NCBI RefSeq assembly: GCF_002024505.1
Contig: NZ_CP019402.1
Span: 3,658,001-3,722,000, forward strand
Origin: Plantibacter flavus
Lineage (GTDB): Bacteria; Actinomycetota; Actinomycetes; Actinomycetales; Microbacteriaceae
Reading direction: 5' to 3'
Length of the DNA stretch: 64,000 nt
This document shows, piece by piece, positions 46,857 through 55,126 of this stretch (position 1 is its first letter; every line of letters starts with the position of its first letter). Under the pieces are notes generated by a model that did no database searches, had not been told where the DNA came from, and saw nothing but the letters and a program-made list of their open reading frames with translations. Position numbers and translations under genes: made by a program.

Positions 46857-48236
46857 GTGAGCGACTACGCCGTCGTCAACCCCGCGACCGGAGAGACTCT
46901 CCGCGACTACCCGACGATCACGGACGAGGAGCTGCAGCAGGCGATCACCGCCGCGTCCGCCGCTCACGAGGAGTGGTCGCGTCGCGCTCCCGTCGCCGAC
47001 CGCGCCGCGCTCATCGCCCGCGTCGCCGCCCTCCACACGGAGCGTCGCGAGCAGCTGGCGGAGATCGCCGTCCGCGAGATGGGCAAGACGTACGAGCAGG
47101 CGCTCGGCGAGGTCGACTTCGCCGCCGCGATCTACCAGTACTACGCCGACAACGGTGAGGCCTTCTCCGCCGACGAGCCGATCGAGCTGTCCGACGGCAC
47201 CGGTTCGGCGTTCATCCGTCGTGCGTCGCTCGGGGTGCTGCTCGGCATCATGCCGTGGAACTTCCCGTACTACCAGGTGGCGCGGTTCGTCGGCCCGAAC
47301 GTGGTCAACGGCAACACCATCCTCCTCAAGCACGCCCCGCAGTGCCCCGAGTCGGCGCTGGCGATCGCGCAGATCTTCGACGACGCCGAAGCCGAGCTGG
47401 GCGCCCACGAATCCGTGTACGTGAACATCTTCGCGACGAACGACCAGATCGCGACGGTCATCGCCGACCCGCGCGTGCAGGGCGTCTCGGTCACCGGTTC
47501 GGAGCGCGCCGGTTCCGCGGTCGCCGAGCTGGCCGGCAAGCACCTCAAGAAGGTCGTCCTCGAGCTCGGCGGGTCCGACCCGTTCATCCTGCTGTCGACC
47601 GACGACCTCGACGCCGCCGTCCAGGACGCCGTCAACGCCCGCATCGACAACAACGGGCAGTCCTGCAACGCCGCCAAGCGGTTCATCGTCATCGACGAGC
47701 TGTTCGACGACTTCGCCGCGAAGTTCACCGAGGTCTTCACGGCGAACGCACCGGCCGACCCGATGGCGGAGAGCACCCAGCTCGGCCCGCTGTCGTCGGC
47801 CGCCGCGACGGAGCGACTCGGCGAACAGCTGGGACGTGCGAAGGCACAGGGCGCGACGATCCTCGCATCGGGTGAACCGGATGGGAACTTCTTCCCGCCG
47901 GCCGTGCTCACCGACGTCACGCCCGAGATGGACGCGTTCCACGAGGAGTTCTTCGGCCCCGTCGCCGCGCTCTACCGGGTCGCGTCCGAGGAGGAGGCGG
48001 TGCGCCTTGCGAACGACACCCCGTTCGGCCTCGGCTCCTACGTGTACACGACCGACCAGGAACAGGCGCTGCGGGTCGCGGACGGGATCGACGCCGGCAT
48101 GGTGTGGATCAACCTCGTGCTCGGCGACGCGGCGGAGCTGCCCTTCGGCGGCGTGAAGCGCTCCGGCACCGGCCGCGAGATGGGCAAGCCCGCGATGGAC
48201 GAGTTCGTCAACAAGAAGCTCATCCGCATCGCGTAG
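46857..48236 (+). CDS. gabD: Succinate-semialdehyde dehydrogenase (NADP-type)
   Basis: 459 aa from a GTG with AAAGGAG upstream. IMPWNFPYYQVARFVGPNVV, VLELGGSDPFILLSTDDLDA (Glu motif) and NNGQSCNAAKRFIV with catalytic Cys at about 270 are those of the GabD1 branch. Converts succinate semialdehyde to succinate, the last step of GABA or putrescine breakdown, consistent with the neighbours; other semialdehydes are possible. Confidence 0.85.
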   Translation: MSDYAVVNPATGETLRDYPTITDEELQQAITAASAAHEEWSRRAPVADRAALIARVAALHTERREQLAEIAVREMGKTYEQALGEVDFAAAIYQYYADNGEAFSADEPIELSDGTGSAFIRRASLGVLLGIMPWNFPYYQVARFVGPNVVNGNTILLKHAPQCPESALAIAQIFDDAEAELGAHESVYVNIFATNDQIATVIADPRVQGVSVTGSERAGSAVAELAGKHLKKVVLELGGSDPFILLSTDDLDAAVQDAVNARIDNNGQSCNAAKRFIVIDELFDDFAAKFTEVFTANAPADPMAESTQLGPLSSAAATERLGEQLGRAKAQGATILASGEPDGNFFPPAVLTDVTPEMDAFHEEFFGPVAALYRVASEEEAVRLANDTPFGLGSYVYTTDQEQALRVADGIDAGMVWINLVLGDAAELPFGGVKRSGTGREMGKPAMDEFVNKKLIRIA

Positions 48237-48267
48237 GTGCTTCGGCCCCGGCCACCGACGCCCCCGT

Positions 48268-48463
48268 CCGGTCACTGAGCCTGTCGAAGTGCGGTCCCGC
48301 CCCATGTCGACCGCCCTTCGACACGCTCAGGGACCGGGATGGGGTGCGCGCGAGGACCGGGACACGGTGCACCCGCTCACCGCGCTCCTCACCCGCGGGG
48401 CGCTTTCCGGCCACTGAGCTTGTCGAAGTGCCTCGTACGCACCTCGACAAACTCGGTGGCCGA
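48268..48463. repeat. Four diverged copies of the dispersed 23-bp repeat
   Basis: Copies at 48268-48292, 48312-48336, 48408-48431 and 48440-48463, alternating in orientation, so they form two inverted pairs. Changes such as CACTGAG for CCCTGAG and GAAGTGC for GAAGGGC occur together, suggesting a sub-family. No gene lies in this 440-nt interval. Confidence 0.75.
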
Positions 48464-48645
48464 GCTGCGCTCGGTGGCCGAACGTCCCCCACAGGGCGTG
48501 CATCACTCCCGTTGTCCACAGGGCGCGCGCACCCGACCAGGTGCGATGACGTCGCGAGCTAGCCTTTCGAGGAGGGCGAGGCTCGTCAGTCTGGGGCACG
48601 GTCGAGTTGCGTCAGCGGCTTCAAATATCTAGCCCCCTCTTCATC

Positions 48646-48674
48646 TTGAAATCAATGGGGGGCTTGAGTAGAAT
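48646..48674 (+). promoter_or_regulatory. Strong sigma-A promoter before hicA
   Basis: TTGAAA (48646-48651), a 17-bp spacer and TAGAAT (48669-48674). The hexamer ends one base before the presumed hicA ATG, so transcription would begin inside the gene and the real start may be GTG 48703 or 48706. Confidence 0.55.
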
Positions 48675-48675
48675 T

Positions 48676-48885
48676 ATGCCGAGGCCACAGAAGTACCGCG
48701 ATGTGGTGAGGTTCCTCAGCTCGAAAGGCTGGGTGCTGCTCCGGCAGCAGAAGGGTTCCCACGAGAAATGGGGCAATCCGGAGAACGGGCGCGAGTATCT
48801 GACGATTCCACATCACGAGGTGTCGGCCGGAATCGTGAAGCAGCTCATCGAGATGTTCCCGGATGCGCCGAGCGGGTGGAAGTAG
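48676..48885 (+). CDS. hicA: HicA-family toxin (mRNA interferase)
   Basis: 69 aa from ATG 48676. KYRDVVRFLSSKGWVLLRQQ, then KGSHEKWGNPENGREYLTIP, HHEVSAGIVKQLIEMF, is the dsRBD-like HicA fold with the catalytic histidine in GSHEKW. It cleaves mRNA when free. The promoter hexamer abuts the ATG, so a start at GTG 48703 (VVRFLSS) is possible and would still keep the fold. Paired with hicB 48 nt downstream. Confidence 0.85.
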   Translation: MPRPQKYRDVVRFLSSKGWVLLRQQKGSHEKWGNPENGREYLTIPHHEVSAGIVKQLIEMFPDAPSGWK

Positions 48886-48933
48886 CGCACCGCACCGCTC
48901 GCCCGCGCCGACAGACAATCAGGAGGCCCGCGA

Positions 48934-49353
48934 ATGACCGCAGCAACCGTGACCCAGACGCTCGACGTCGTGACCTACCTCGACGGCAAGTGGTGGACGT
49001 TCGAGATCCCCTCGCTCACCACCGACTCCCCCCGAGGCGCGGGACACCGGATCGTCGCCATGGGCTCAGCGAAGAGGTTCAAGGACATCGCTGCAGCTGC
49101 CCGCGACGTCGCGGCCCTGTGGCTCGATCTCGATGACTACGACGGGGACGTCGTTATGACGGTCCGGGATGAGGCGGTCGGCCTCTGGGGCGAATCCAAC
49201 ACCCTTGAAGAGCAGGCACGCCAGCAGGTGCGCGAGGCAGCGCGCAAGCGCCGCGAGGCCGTCCTGAGCCTCATCGCCAAGGGAGCCAGCCAGAGCGACG
49301 CCGCGGCCGTCTTCGGGGTCTCGGTGCAACGTGTGAGCCAGCTCGTGCACTGA
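48934..49353 (+). CDS. hicB: HicB-family antitoxin with C-terminal HTH
   Basis: 139 aa; AGGAGG precedes the ATG. The N-terminal half (VVTYLDGKWWTFEIPSLTTD, then AAARDVAALWLDLDDYDGDV) is the partial RNase-H fold of HicB; the C-terminus (ASQSDAAAVFGVSVQRVSQL) is an HTH that should autorepress the operon. Toxin-first order is usual for hicAB. Confidence 0.8.
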   Translation: MTAATVTQTLDVVTYLDGKWWTFEIPSLTTDSPRGAGHRIVAMGSAKRFKDIAAAARDVAALWLDLDDYDGDVVMTVRDEAVGLWGESNTLEEQARQQVREAARKRREAVLSLIAKGASQSDAAAVFGVSVQRVSQLVH

Positions 49354-49407
49354 CGCTCGTCGATCGGCAGTCCCCACCGAGAACCTCCCCGGTCGCTGAG
49401 CCCCATC

Positions 49408-49477
49408 CGGTCACTGAGCCTGTCGAAGTGCAGTCCCGCCCCGATGACCACCGCCCTTCGACAAGCTCATGGACCGA
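49408..49477. repeat. Inverted pair of the dispersed 23-bp repeat
   Basis: Copies at 49408-49431 and 49452-49477 in opposite orientation between hicB and the PucR gene, able to form a large hairpin between convergent genes. Confidence 0.75.
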
Positions 49478-49519
49478 AGGGGTGAATCTGGGAACGAGGG
49501 TGCACGACGCGCGAATCCG

Positions 49520-51082
49520 TCAGCCGTCGGCGAGCTGGAGGGCGCTCCACAGCTCGGCTCGGTCGCCGAAGCGGGAGAGGTCGAGGTCGAGCAGCGACTC
49601 CAGCGTGCCGATGCGCGCTCGGAGGGTCTGCCGGTGGATCCCGAGGCGGCCAGCCGCCTGATCGGTGACGCAGTTGGCCTCCAACCACACCCGAGCCGTG
49701 GTCATGTGGACCGCACGAGCCTCGGCTCCGAGCCCGCCCAGCGGCTCCAGCAGCCGGTTCGCCAGCACCTCTCCACCCGACGCACTCAGCAACCCGAGCA
49801 ACCCCTGCTCGGCGAGCGCCTCGTATCGCACGAGTCGCGGCGTCTCCCCGGCCGATGCGCGAGCCCGCTCGGCCTCGGACAGCCCGTCCCGCAAGCCTTC
49901 CCAGCTCGTCCTCGCCGACACCCCGCCGGACAGCCCGTGGCGGCCGACGACGGCGTCCCAGAGTCCGGTGTCCGCGTCGCTCGACACGATGACGATGCGC
50001 TCGTCCTGCTCGGCGAAGAACAGCTTGCCGCCATGCGCCGCGGCCTGCACGTCGAGCTCGGAGAGGAAGCCCAGCTCATCCTCGGGGATGTCGACCACGG
50101 CGACGCGGATCGGGTCGGGCGGCAGCGGCCCCCAGAGCCGCTGGGCGGTGCGCTCGGCGACCGCGCGGTCCCCGGAGAGCAGCAGCTCGAGGAGCCCGGA
50201 GCGCAGCTGCCGGCGTGCGAGGTCGAGGGCGCTGTGCTGTTCGAGGGCGATGCTCGCGAGGCCGATGACGCTGGAGACGAGGTCGTGCTCGGCGTGGTCG
50301 AGCGGCACGCCGGACCCGACCGCGAGGATGCCCCGCAGCTCGCCTCGGCGGCCGAGCGTCAGCAGCGTCGCGCCCTCCGCTCCGTCCGCGAGGTGCAGTC
50401 CGGCCCGCGACCCGCGCCGCAGCACCTCGGCGACGGCGGCCTCCACACCCTCCGGCACCGGCTCGCGCGTCCTCGTGGTGACCCGGTTGCCGAGCGCGTC
50501 GTACAGCGCGACCCAGCAACCGAGCTGCTGCCCCAGCTCCGCGAGGATCGCGGTCAGGCCGTCGGGTCGGAGCGCCGCCCTCGCTACCGCACGCTGGGCG
50601 GCGAGCGACCACTCGAGCGATGCCACGCGGGCGGCTGCGACCGCGTCGGCGACGAACCGGATGATGCCGATGAACGGGGTTCGCTCCCCCACCTCGAGCA
50701 GGGTGAACCCGTGTCGCTCGCATGCCTCGACGAGCCGCTGCGGGATGCCGGCGTGGATGATCCCGGTGGCGAACCCGAGCGCGAGCACACCCCGGGCGGA
50801 GAGGCGGCGGACGTACTCGTCGGCGCGGCGGTCGGCGAGCTCGTCGCTCATCTCGCCGGTGAACTGCATGCCGTCGGTGAGGAGCAGCTGGCCGGGCTCC
50901 AGCCAGGGCGTCGGGTCGCCGAGGTCGGAGCTGTGCACCCAGGCGATGGCGCGGTCGAGGACGTCGGCGTCACCCTCGACGACGAGGCCGAGCTTGAACA
51001 CCGGCTCGGCCATGAGCGTGCGCAGGGACACGTTCGACGACGCACGGCCGACGTCGCCAGCGATCACTGAAGTGGTGGACAT
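49520..51082 (-). CDS. PucR-family transcriptional regulator
   Basis: 520 aa. N-terminal PucR domain (SLRTLMAEPVFKLGLVVEGD, then DPTPWLEPGQLLLTDGMQFT), a GGDEF-like middle region, and the C-terminal PucR HTH (VWLEANCVTDQAAGRLGIHR, then QTLRARIGTLESLLDLDLSR). Divergent from the aminotransferase gene across about 60 nt; likely activates or represses aminotransferase-mmsA in response to an amine or omega-amino acid. Confidence 0.85.
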   Translation of the reverse strand: MSTTSVIAGDVGRASSNVSLRTLMAEPVFKLGLVVEGDADVLDRAIAWVHSSDLGDPTPWLEPGQLLLTDGMQFTGEMSDELADRRADEYVRRLSARGVLALGFATGIIHAGIPQRLVEACERHGFTLLEVGERTPFIGIIRFVADAVAAARVASLEWSLAAQRAVARAALRPDGLTAILAELGQQLGCWVALYDALGNRVTTRTREPVPEGVEAAVAEVLRRGSRAGLHLADGAEGATLLTLGRRGELRGILAVGSGVPLDHAEHDLVSSVIGLASIALEQHSALDLARRQLRSGLLELLLSGDRAVAERTAQRLWGPLPPDPIRVAVVDIPEDELGFLSELDVQAAAHGGKLFFAEQDERIVIVSSDADTGLWDAVVGRHGLSGGVSARTSWEGLRDGLSEAERARASAGETPRLVRYEALAEQGLLGLLSASGGEVLANRLLEPLGGLGAEARAVHMTTARVWLEANCVTDQAAGRLGIHRQTLRARIGTLESLLDLDLSRFGDRAELWSALQLADG

Positions 51083-51144
51083 GTGCCGAAGGTACCACTG
51101 ATCACGCCATGTACATCGGCCGCGTCGATTGCCAGGCTGCAGGG

Positions 51145-52467
51145 GTGATCAATGACTTCCTCTCCGGCCTCGACAACGCCGGCGTCCGCGACGCCGACAC
51201 CCAGCGCGTCCTGCACTCCTGGTCCGCCCAGAGCACGCTCAAGCCGCTCCCCATCGCGGGCGGCCTCGGCAGCACCGTGTGGGACCACGACGGACGCCAC
51301 TACCTCGACTTCTCCAGCCAGCTCGTCAACGTGAACCTCGGGTACCAGCACCCGAAGGTCGTCGCGGCGATCCAGGAGCAGGCGGCGCAGCTCACCACGA
51401 TCGCGCCGGCCGCGGCGAACGCGACCCGCGCCGAGGCAGCGCGGCTCATCCTCGAGCGTGCGCCCGAGGGCTTCGAGAAGGTCTTCTTCACCAACGGCGG
51501 TGCCGACGCGAACGAGAACGCGATCCGCATGGCGCGCATCGCCACCGGCCGCGACAAGGTCATCTCGACCTACCGCTCGTACCACGGCAACACGGGTGCG
51601 GCCATCGTCGCGACGGGCGACTGGCGCCGCATCCCCAACGAATACGCGCGCGGTCACGTGCACGTGTTCGGCCCCTACCTCTACCGCACCGAGTTCTGGG
51701 CCACGACGCCGGAGGAGGAGTCGGAGCGCGCCCTCCGCCACCTCGAGCGCACCGTCCAGGCCGAGGGTCCCGGCTCGATCGCCGCGATCCTCCTCGAGAC
51801 CGTCCCCGGCACCGCCGGCATCCTGACGCCGCCACCCGGCTACCTCGCGGGGGTCCGCGCGATCGCCGACCGCTACGGCATCATGCTCATCCTCGACGAG
51901 GTCATGGCCGGCTTCGCCCGCACCGGTGAGTGGTTCGCGTTCGACGCGTTCGACGTGCGACCCGACCTCATCACCTTCGCGAAGGGCGTCAACTCCGGCT
52001 ACGTGCCGCTCGGTGGCGTCATCGTCTCCGAGCACATCGCCCGCGTCTTCGACGAGCAGGTGTTCCCTGGCGGACTCACATACTCCGGCCACCCGCTCGC
52101 CGCCGCGAGTGTCGTCGCGACGCTCACCGCCATGGCCGAGGAAGGCGTCGTCGAACATGCCAAGGCGATCGGCGCCGACCACATCGGGCCCGCGCTCCGC
52201 TCCCTCGCCGAGCGCCACGAGCTCATCGGCGAGGTCCGCGGCAGCGGCGTGTTCTGGGCGGTCGAGCTCGTCGAGGACCGCGACACCCGCGCACCACTCG
52301 ATGCGGCGGCGATGGGTCGGTTCAAGACGTCCCTGCTCGAGGCCGGCCTCCTGCCGTTCATCAGCGAGAACCGCATCCACGTCGTCCCGCCCGCCGTCGT
52401 GACCGCCGACGAGGTCGCCTCGGGTGTCGCCATCATCGACGCCGCCCTCGGGGAGCTGCGCGCATGA
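51145..52467 (+). CDS. Class III PLP-dependent omega-aminotransferase
   Basis: 440 aa from GTG 51145, chosen because CAGGCT lies 6 nt upstream (leaderless); ATG 51109 in the same frame is the alternative. FFTNGGADANENAIRMAR is the phosphate-binding region, ILDEVMAGFARTGEWFAFD holds the cofactor Asp, and TFAKGVNSGYVPLGG carries the PLP lysine near 280. Probably transaminates beta-alanine or another omega-amino acid to malonate semialdehyde, which MmsA then uses. Its stop overlaps the next small ORF (ATGA). Confidence 0.85.
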   Translation: MINDFLSGLDNAGVRDADTQRVLHSWSAQSTLKPLPIAGGLGSTVWDHDGRHYLDFSSQLVNVNLGYQHPKVVAAIQEQAAQLTTIAPAAANATRAEAARLILERAPEGFEKVFFTNGGADANENAIRMARIATGRDKVISTYRSYHGNTGAAIVATGDWRRIPNEYARGHVHVFGPYLYRTEFWATTPEEESERALRHLERTVQAEGPGSIAAILLETVPGTAGILTPPPGYLAGVRAIADRYGIMLILDEVMAGFARTGEWFAFDAFDVRPDLITFAKGVNSGYVPLGGVIVSEHIARVFDEQVFPGGLTYSGHPLAAASVVATLTAMAEEGVVEHAKAIGADHIGPALRSLAERHELIGEVRGSGVFWAVELVEDRDTRAPLDAAAMGRFKTSLLEAGLLPFISENRIHVVPPAVVTADEVASGVAIIDAALGELRA

Positions 52468-52589
52468 GCGGCGAGCCGGACCCGTTCTGGGACTCGGTGT
52501 CGGGACTCCCGACCCCGGCCCCGTCCGCCGCGGCACGACCAGCACCCAGCACCCCTGCACCCCACGACGCCCAGGAGCCATCCGCATGA
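52464..52589 (+). CDS. 41-aa bridging microprotein between aminotransferase and mmsA
   Basis: The ATG overlaps the aminotransferase stop by ATGA, and its own stop overlaps the mmsA ATG by ATGA, so ribosomes could pass through all three genes. Sequence begins MSGEPDPFWDSVSGLPTPAP and continues as a Pro/Ala/Ser-rich tail; no fold. It may only serve coupling, or be a true small protein. Confidence 0.6.
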   Translation: MSGEPDPFWDSVSGLPTPAPSAAARPAPSTPAPHDAQEPSA

Positions 52590-54121
52590 CCACCACCGCC
52601 ACGAGCACCACCCCCACCACCGACGCCGGCACGCTGCCGGTCGTCCCGCACTGGATCGACGGAGCCGAGGCCCCGTCCACCTCCGGCCGCACCGCCCCGG
52701 TCTACGACCCGGCGCTGGGCGTCGCGACGAAGCACGTCGCGCTCGCCGATCAGGATGAGATCGCAGCAGCTGTCGCATCGGCTGCCAAGGCGTTCCCGGC
52801 TTGGCGCGACCTGCCGCTGGCCAAGCGTCAGCAGATCGTGTTCAAGTTCCGTGAGCTGCTCGACGCGAAGAAGGGTGAGCTTGCGGAGATCATCACCGCG
52901 GAGCACGGCAAGGTCGTCTCCGACGCGCTGGGTGAGATCACGCGTGGGCAGGAGGTCGTGGAGTTCGCGACCGGTCTCGCGCACCACCTGAAGGGTGAGT
53001 TCTCCGAGCAGGTCTCGACCGGTGTCGACGTGTACTCCACGAAGCAGCCGCTCGGGGTCGTGGGCATCATCTCGCCGTTCAACTTCCCCGCGATGGTGCC
53101 GATGTGGTTCTTCCCGATCGCGATCGCGGCCGGGAACACGGTCGTGTTGAAGCCGAGCGAGAAAGACCCGTCCGCGGCGATCTGGCTCGCGAAGCTCTGG
53201 AAGGAAGCCGGGCTCCCCGACGGCGTGTTCACGGTGCTGAACGGTGACAAGGAGGCCGTCGACGGGCTCCTCACCCACCCCGACGTCCGCGCGATCTCCT
53301 TCGTGGGTTCCACCCCGATCGCGAAGTACGTGTACGAGACCGGCACCGCACACGGCAAGCGGGTCCAGGCCCTCGGCGGGGCGAAGAACCACATGCTGGT
53401 CCTGCCCGACGCCGACCTCGACCTCGTCGCGGACTCCGCGATCAACGCCGGCTTCGGATCCGCGGGCGAGCGCTGCATGGCGATCTCGGTGGTCGTGGCC
53501 GTCGAGCCCGTCGCGGACGAACTCATCGCCAAGATCGCCGAGCGTGCAGCCACCTTGCGGATCGGTGACGGCCGTCGGAACTGCGACATGGGACCGCTCG
53601 TGACGAAGGTGCACCGCGACAAGGTCGCCTCCTACCTCGACATCGCCGAACAGGATGGTGCGACGATCGTCGTCGACGGCCGCAACACCCCCATCGACGG
53701 CGACCCGAACGGGTTCTGGCTCGGCCCGACCCTCATCGACAACGTCCCGACGACGTCGAAGGTGTACACGGAGGAGATCTTCGGACCCGTCCTCGCGGTC
53801 GTGCGCGTGCAGTCCTACGAAGAGGGCGTCGCGCTGATCAACGGCGGGGCGTTCGGCAACGGGACCGCGATCTTCACCAACGACGGCGGTGCCGCCCGGC
53901 GGTTCCAGAACGAGATCCAGGTCGGGATGATCGGCATCAACGTGCCCATCCCCGTGCCGGTCGCGACGTTCTCCTTCGGCGGGTGGAAGGACTCGCTGTT
54001 CGGCGACACCAAGGCCCACGGCGCCGAGGGCGTCCGGTTCTTCACCCAGCAGAAGGCCATCACCTCCCGCTGGCTCGACCCCTCCCACGGCGGCATCAAC
54101 CTCGGCTTCCCCCAGAACTGA
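52586..54121 (+). CDS. mmsA: CoA-acylating (methyl)malonate-semialdehyde dehydrogenase
   Basis: 511 aa from ATG 52586 (AGGAG 9 nt upstream); the frame opens earlier inside the aminotransferase. ISPFNFPAMVPMWFFPIAIA, ISFVGSTPIAKYVYETGTAH, and the catalytic cysteine in FGSAGERCMAISVVVAVEP (about 297) are MmsA signatures; the Gly-rich end MIGINVPIPVPVATFSFGGW is also typical. Converts malonate semialdehyde to acetyl-CoA, or methylmalonate semialdehyde to propionyl-CoA. Confidence 0.9.
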   Translation: MTTTATSTTPTTDAGTLPVVPHWIDGAEAPSTSGRTAPVYDPALGVATKHVALADQDEIAAAVASAAKAFPAWRDLPLAKRQQIVFKFRELLDAKKGELAEIITAEHGKVVSDALGEITRGQEVVEFATGLAHHLKGEFSEQVSTGVDVYSTKQPLGVVGIISPFNFPAMVPMWFFPIAIAAGNTVVLKPSEKDPSAAIWLAKLWKEAGLPDGVFTVLNGDKEAVDGLLTHPDVRAISFVGSTPIAKYVYETGTAHGKRVQALGGAKNHMLVLPDADLDLVADSAINAGFGSAGERCMAISVVVAVEPVADELIAKIAERAATLRIGDGRRNCDMGPLVTKVHRDKVASYLDIAEQDGATIVVDGRNTPIDGDPNGFWLGPTLIDNVPTTSKVYTEEIFGPVLAVVRVQSYEEGVALINGGAFGNGTAIFTNDGGAARRFQNEIQVGMIGINVPIPVPVATFSFGGWKDSLFGDTKAHGAEGVRFFTQQKAITSRWLDPSHGGINLGFPQN

Positions 54122-54197
54122 GGTTCCCGGCCCCTCGGCAGTGCTCCTCGCGAGCCTGCCGAGGGGCCGAGTGCTTCCGGGGGCCCTCGACAAGCGG

Positions 54198-54262
54198 GCC
54201 CTAAGCCTGTCGAAGGGCGGGAGCGGGGTAGGAAACGCGGTCCCTGAGCCTGTCGAAGGGCG
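54198..54262. repeat. Two copies of the dispersed 23-bp repeat
   Basis: Copies at 54198-54219 and 54239-54262 in the same orientation, just after mmsA. Confidence 0.75.
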
Positions 54263-54349
54263 GGACCAGGGACGGTCCCGCCCTTGCCACGGGTCGGACT
54301 CAGCCGCGACAATGGCCACGCCGACCACGACCGACGAGGGGCGCCACCG

Positions 54350-54640
54350 ATGGCCATCGAACCGACCGAGCTCGACCACCGCTTCACCACGCCGATCGGC
54401 GTCGATGTGAAGGGCGACGTCTGGTCCTGCGTCGAGATGCCCGGCTCGGCCGAGTTCTTCGGCACCGGCAAATCCGTCCGCGTCGACGCGATCGTCGACG
54501 GTGTCGAGCTGCCGAACGTCGGCCTCATGCCGACCGGCTCCGGTGGTCACATGTTGTCCATCAGTGCGAAGCTCCGGAAGCGCCTCGGCAAGGACATCGG
54601 CGACACCGTCGACGTCCACCTCACCCGCCGCCTGAGCTGA
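54350..54640 (+). CDS. DUF1905-domain protein
   Basis: 96 aa from ATG 54350 (GAGGGG 8 nt upstream). LDHRFTTPIGVDVKGDVWSC, then SVRVDAIVDGVELPNVGLMP and HMLSISAKLRKRLGKDIGDT, match the beta-barrel DUF1905 family of unknown function. Its TGA lies at the base of the long hairpin shared with the converging gene. Confidence 0.8.
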   Translation: MAIEPTELDHRFTTPIGVDVKGDVWSCVEMPGSAEFFGTGKSVRVDAIVDGVELPNVGLMPTGSGGHMLSISAKLRKRLGKDIGDTVDVHLTRRLS

Positions 54641-54714
54641 GCACAGGAGATCCGCGCGACAGCAGGAGATCCTGAGGGAGAACCTCCTGCTGCCGCGCGG
54701 ATCTCCGGTGCTCA
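54638..54714. terminator. Very long hairpin spanning two convergent stop codons
   Basis: The arms TGAGCACAGGAGATCCGCGC and GACAGCAGGAG (left) pair with CTCCTGCTGCCGCGCGGATC and TCCGGTGCTCA (right) over about 31 positions with few mismatches, loop about 15 nt. The left end contains the DUF1905 stop, the right end the stop of the minus-strand gene. It acts most likely as a bidirectional terminator; related to the 40907-40971 hairpin. Confidence 0.8.
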
Positions 54715-55125
54715 GCCGCCCGTGACCTGGCGGATGAGGTCCTGGATGAACGGCACCACGTCGGACGCCTGGTCGACGCCCGCGAAGGCGACCGCCAGCA
54801 GCGGCCACAGCGACACGAGGAGCGCCGAGATCACCGCGGCGACGGCGAGCACCCAGGAGAGTGCGCCGTTGCGACTGCGGACGCACCCGAGCAGGAACAG
54901 CAGCGCGAGGACGTACCCGATGAGGAGCGCGACCACGATGCCGCCGACCGGGACGTCGAGCGCACCGACCGTCGCGCCGTCGGCGGCGCCGATGAGCCCG
55001 AGGATCGGGATGAGCACGCCGACGACGATGAGCACGAGCAGGACGACACCCGTGATCGCAGCGGCCCACACGGCACGCGGACGCGGACGCGCACCGTACG
55101 ACGTGCTCCGGCTGAAGAGCGGCAT
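54712..55125 (-). CDS. Membrane protein at the end of the Asp23 operon
   Basis: 137 aa from ATG 55125 (GGAGCA 7 nt upstream). Three hydrophobic helices (AAITGVVLLVLIVVGVLIPI, ALLIGYVLALLFLLGCVRSR, LAVAAVISALLVSLWPLL). One base separates its ATG from the stop of the Asp23-like gene. The long upstream extension of the frame is a shadow. Confidence 0.75.
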   Translation of the reverse strand: MPLFSRSTSYGARPRPRAVWAAAITGVVLLVLIVVGVLIPILGLIGAADGATVGALDVPVGGIVVALLIGYVLALLFLLGCVRSRNGALSWVLAVAAVISALLVSLWPLLAVAFAGVDQASDVVPFIQDLIRQVTGG

Positions 55126-55126
55126 G

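Noticed and set aside
44967..48305. 1,112-codon minus-strand open frame opposite the FAD oxidase and dehydrogenase
   Set aside because: It is antisense to two genes with complete catalytic motifs; its composition is that of a high-GC shadow frame.
52433..55069. 878-codon minus-strand frame opposite mmsA
   Set aside because: Antisense shadow; mmsA on the plus strand has every expected motif.
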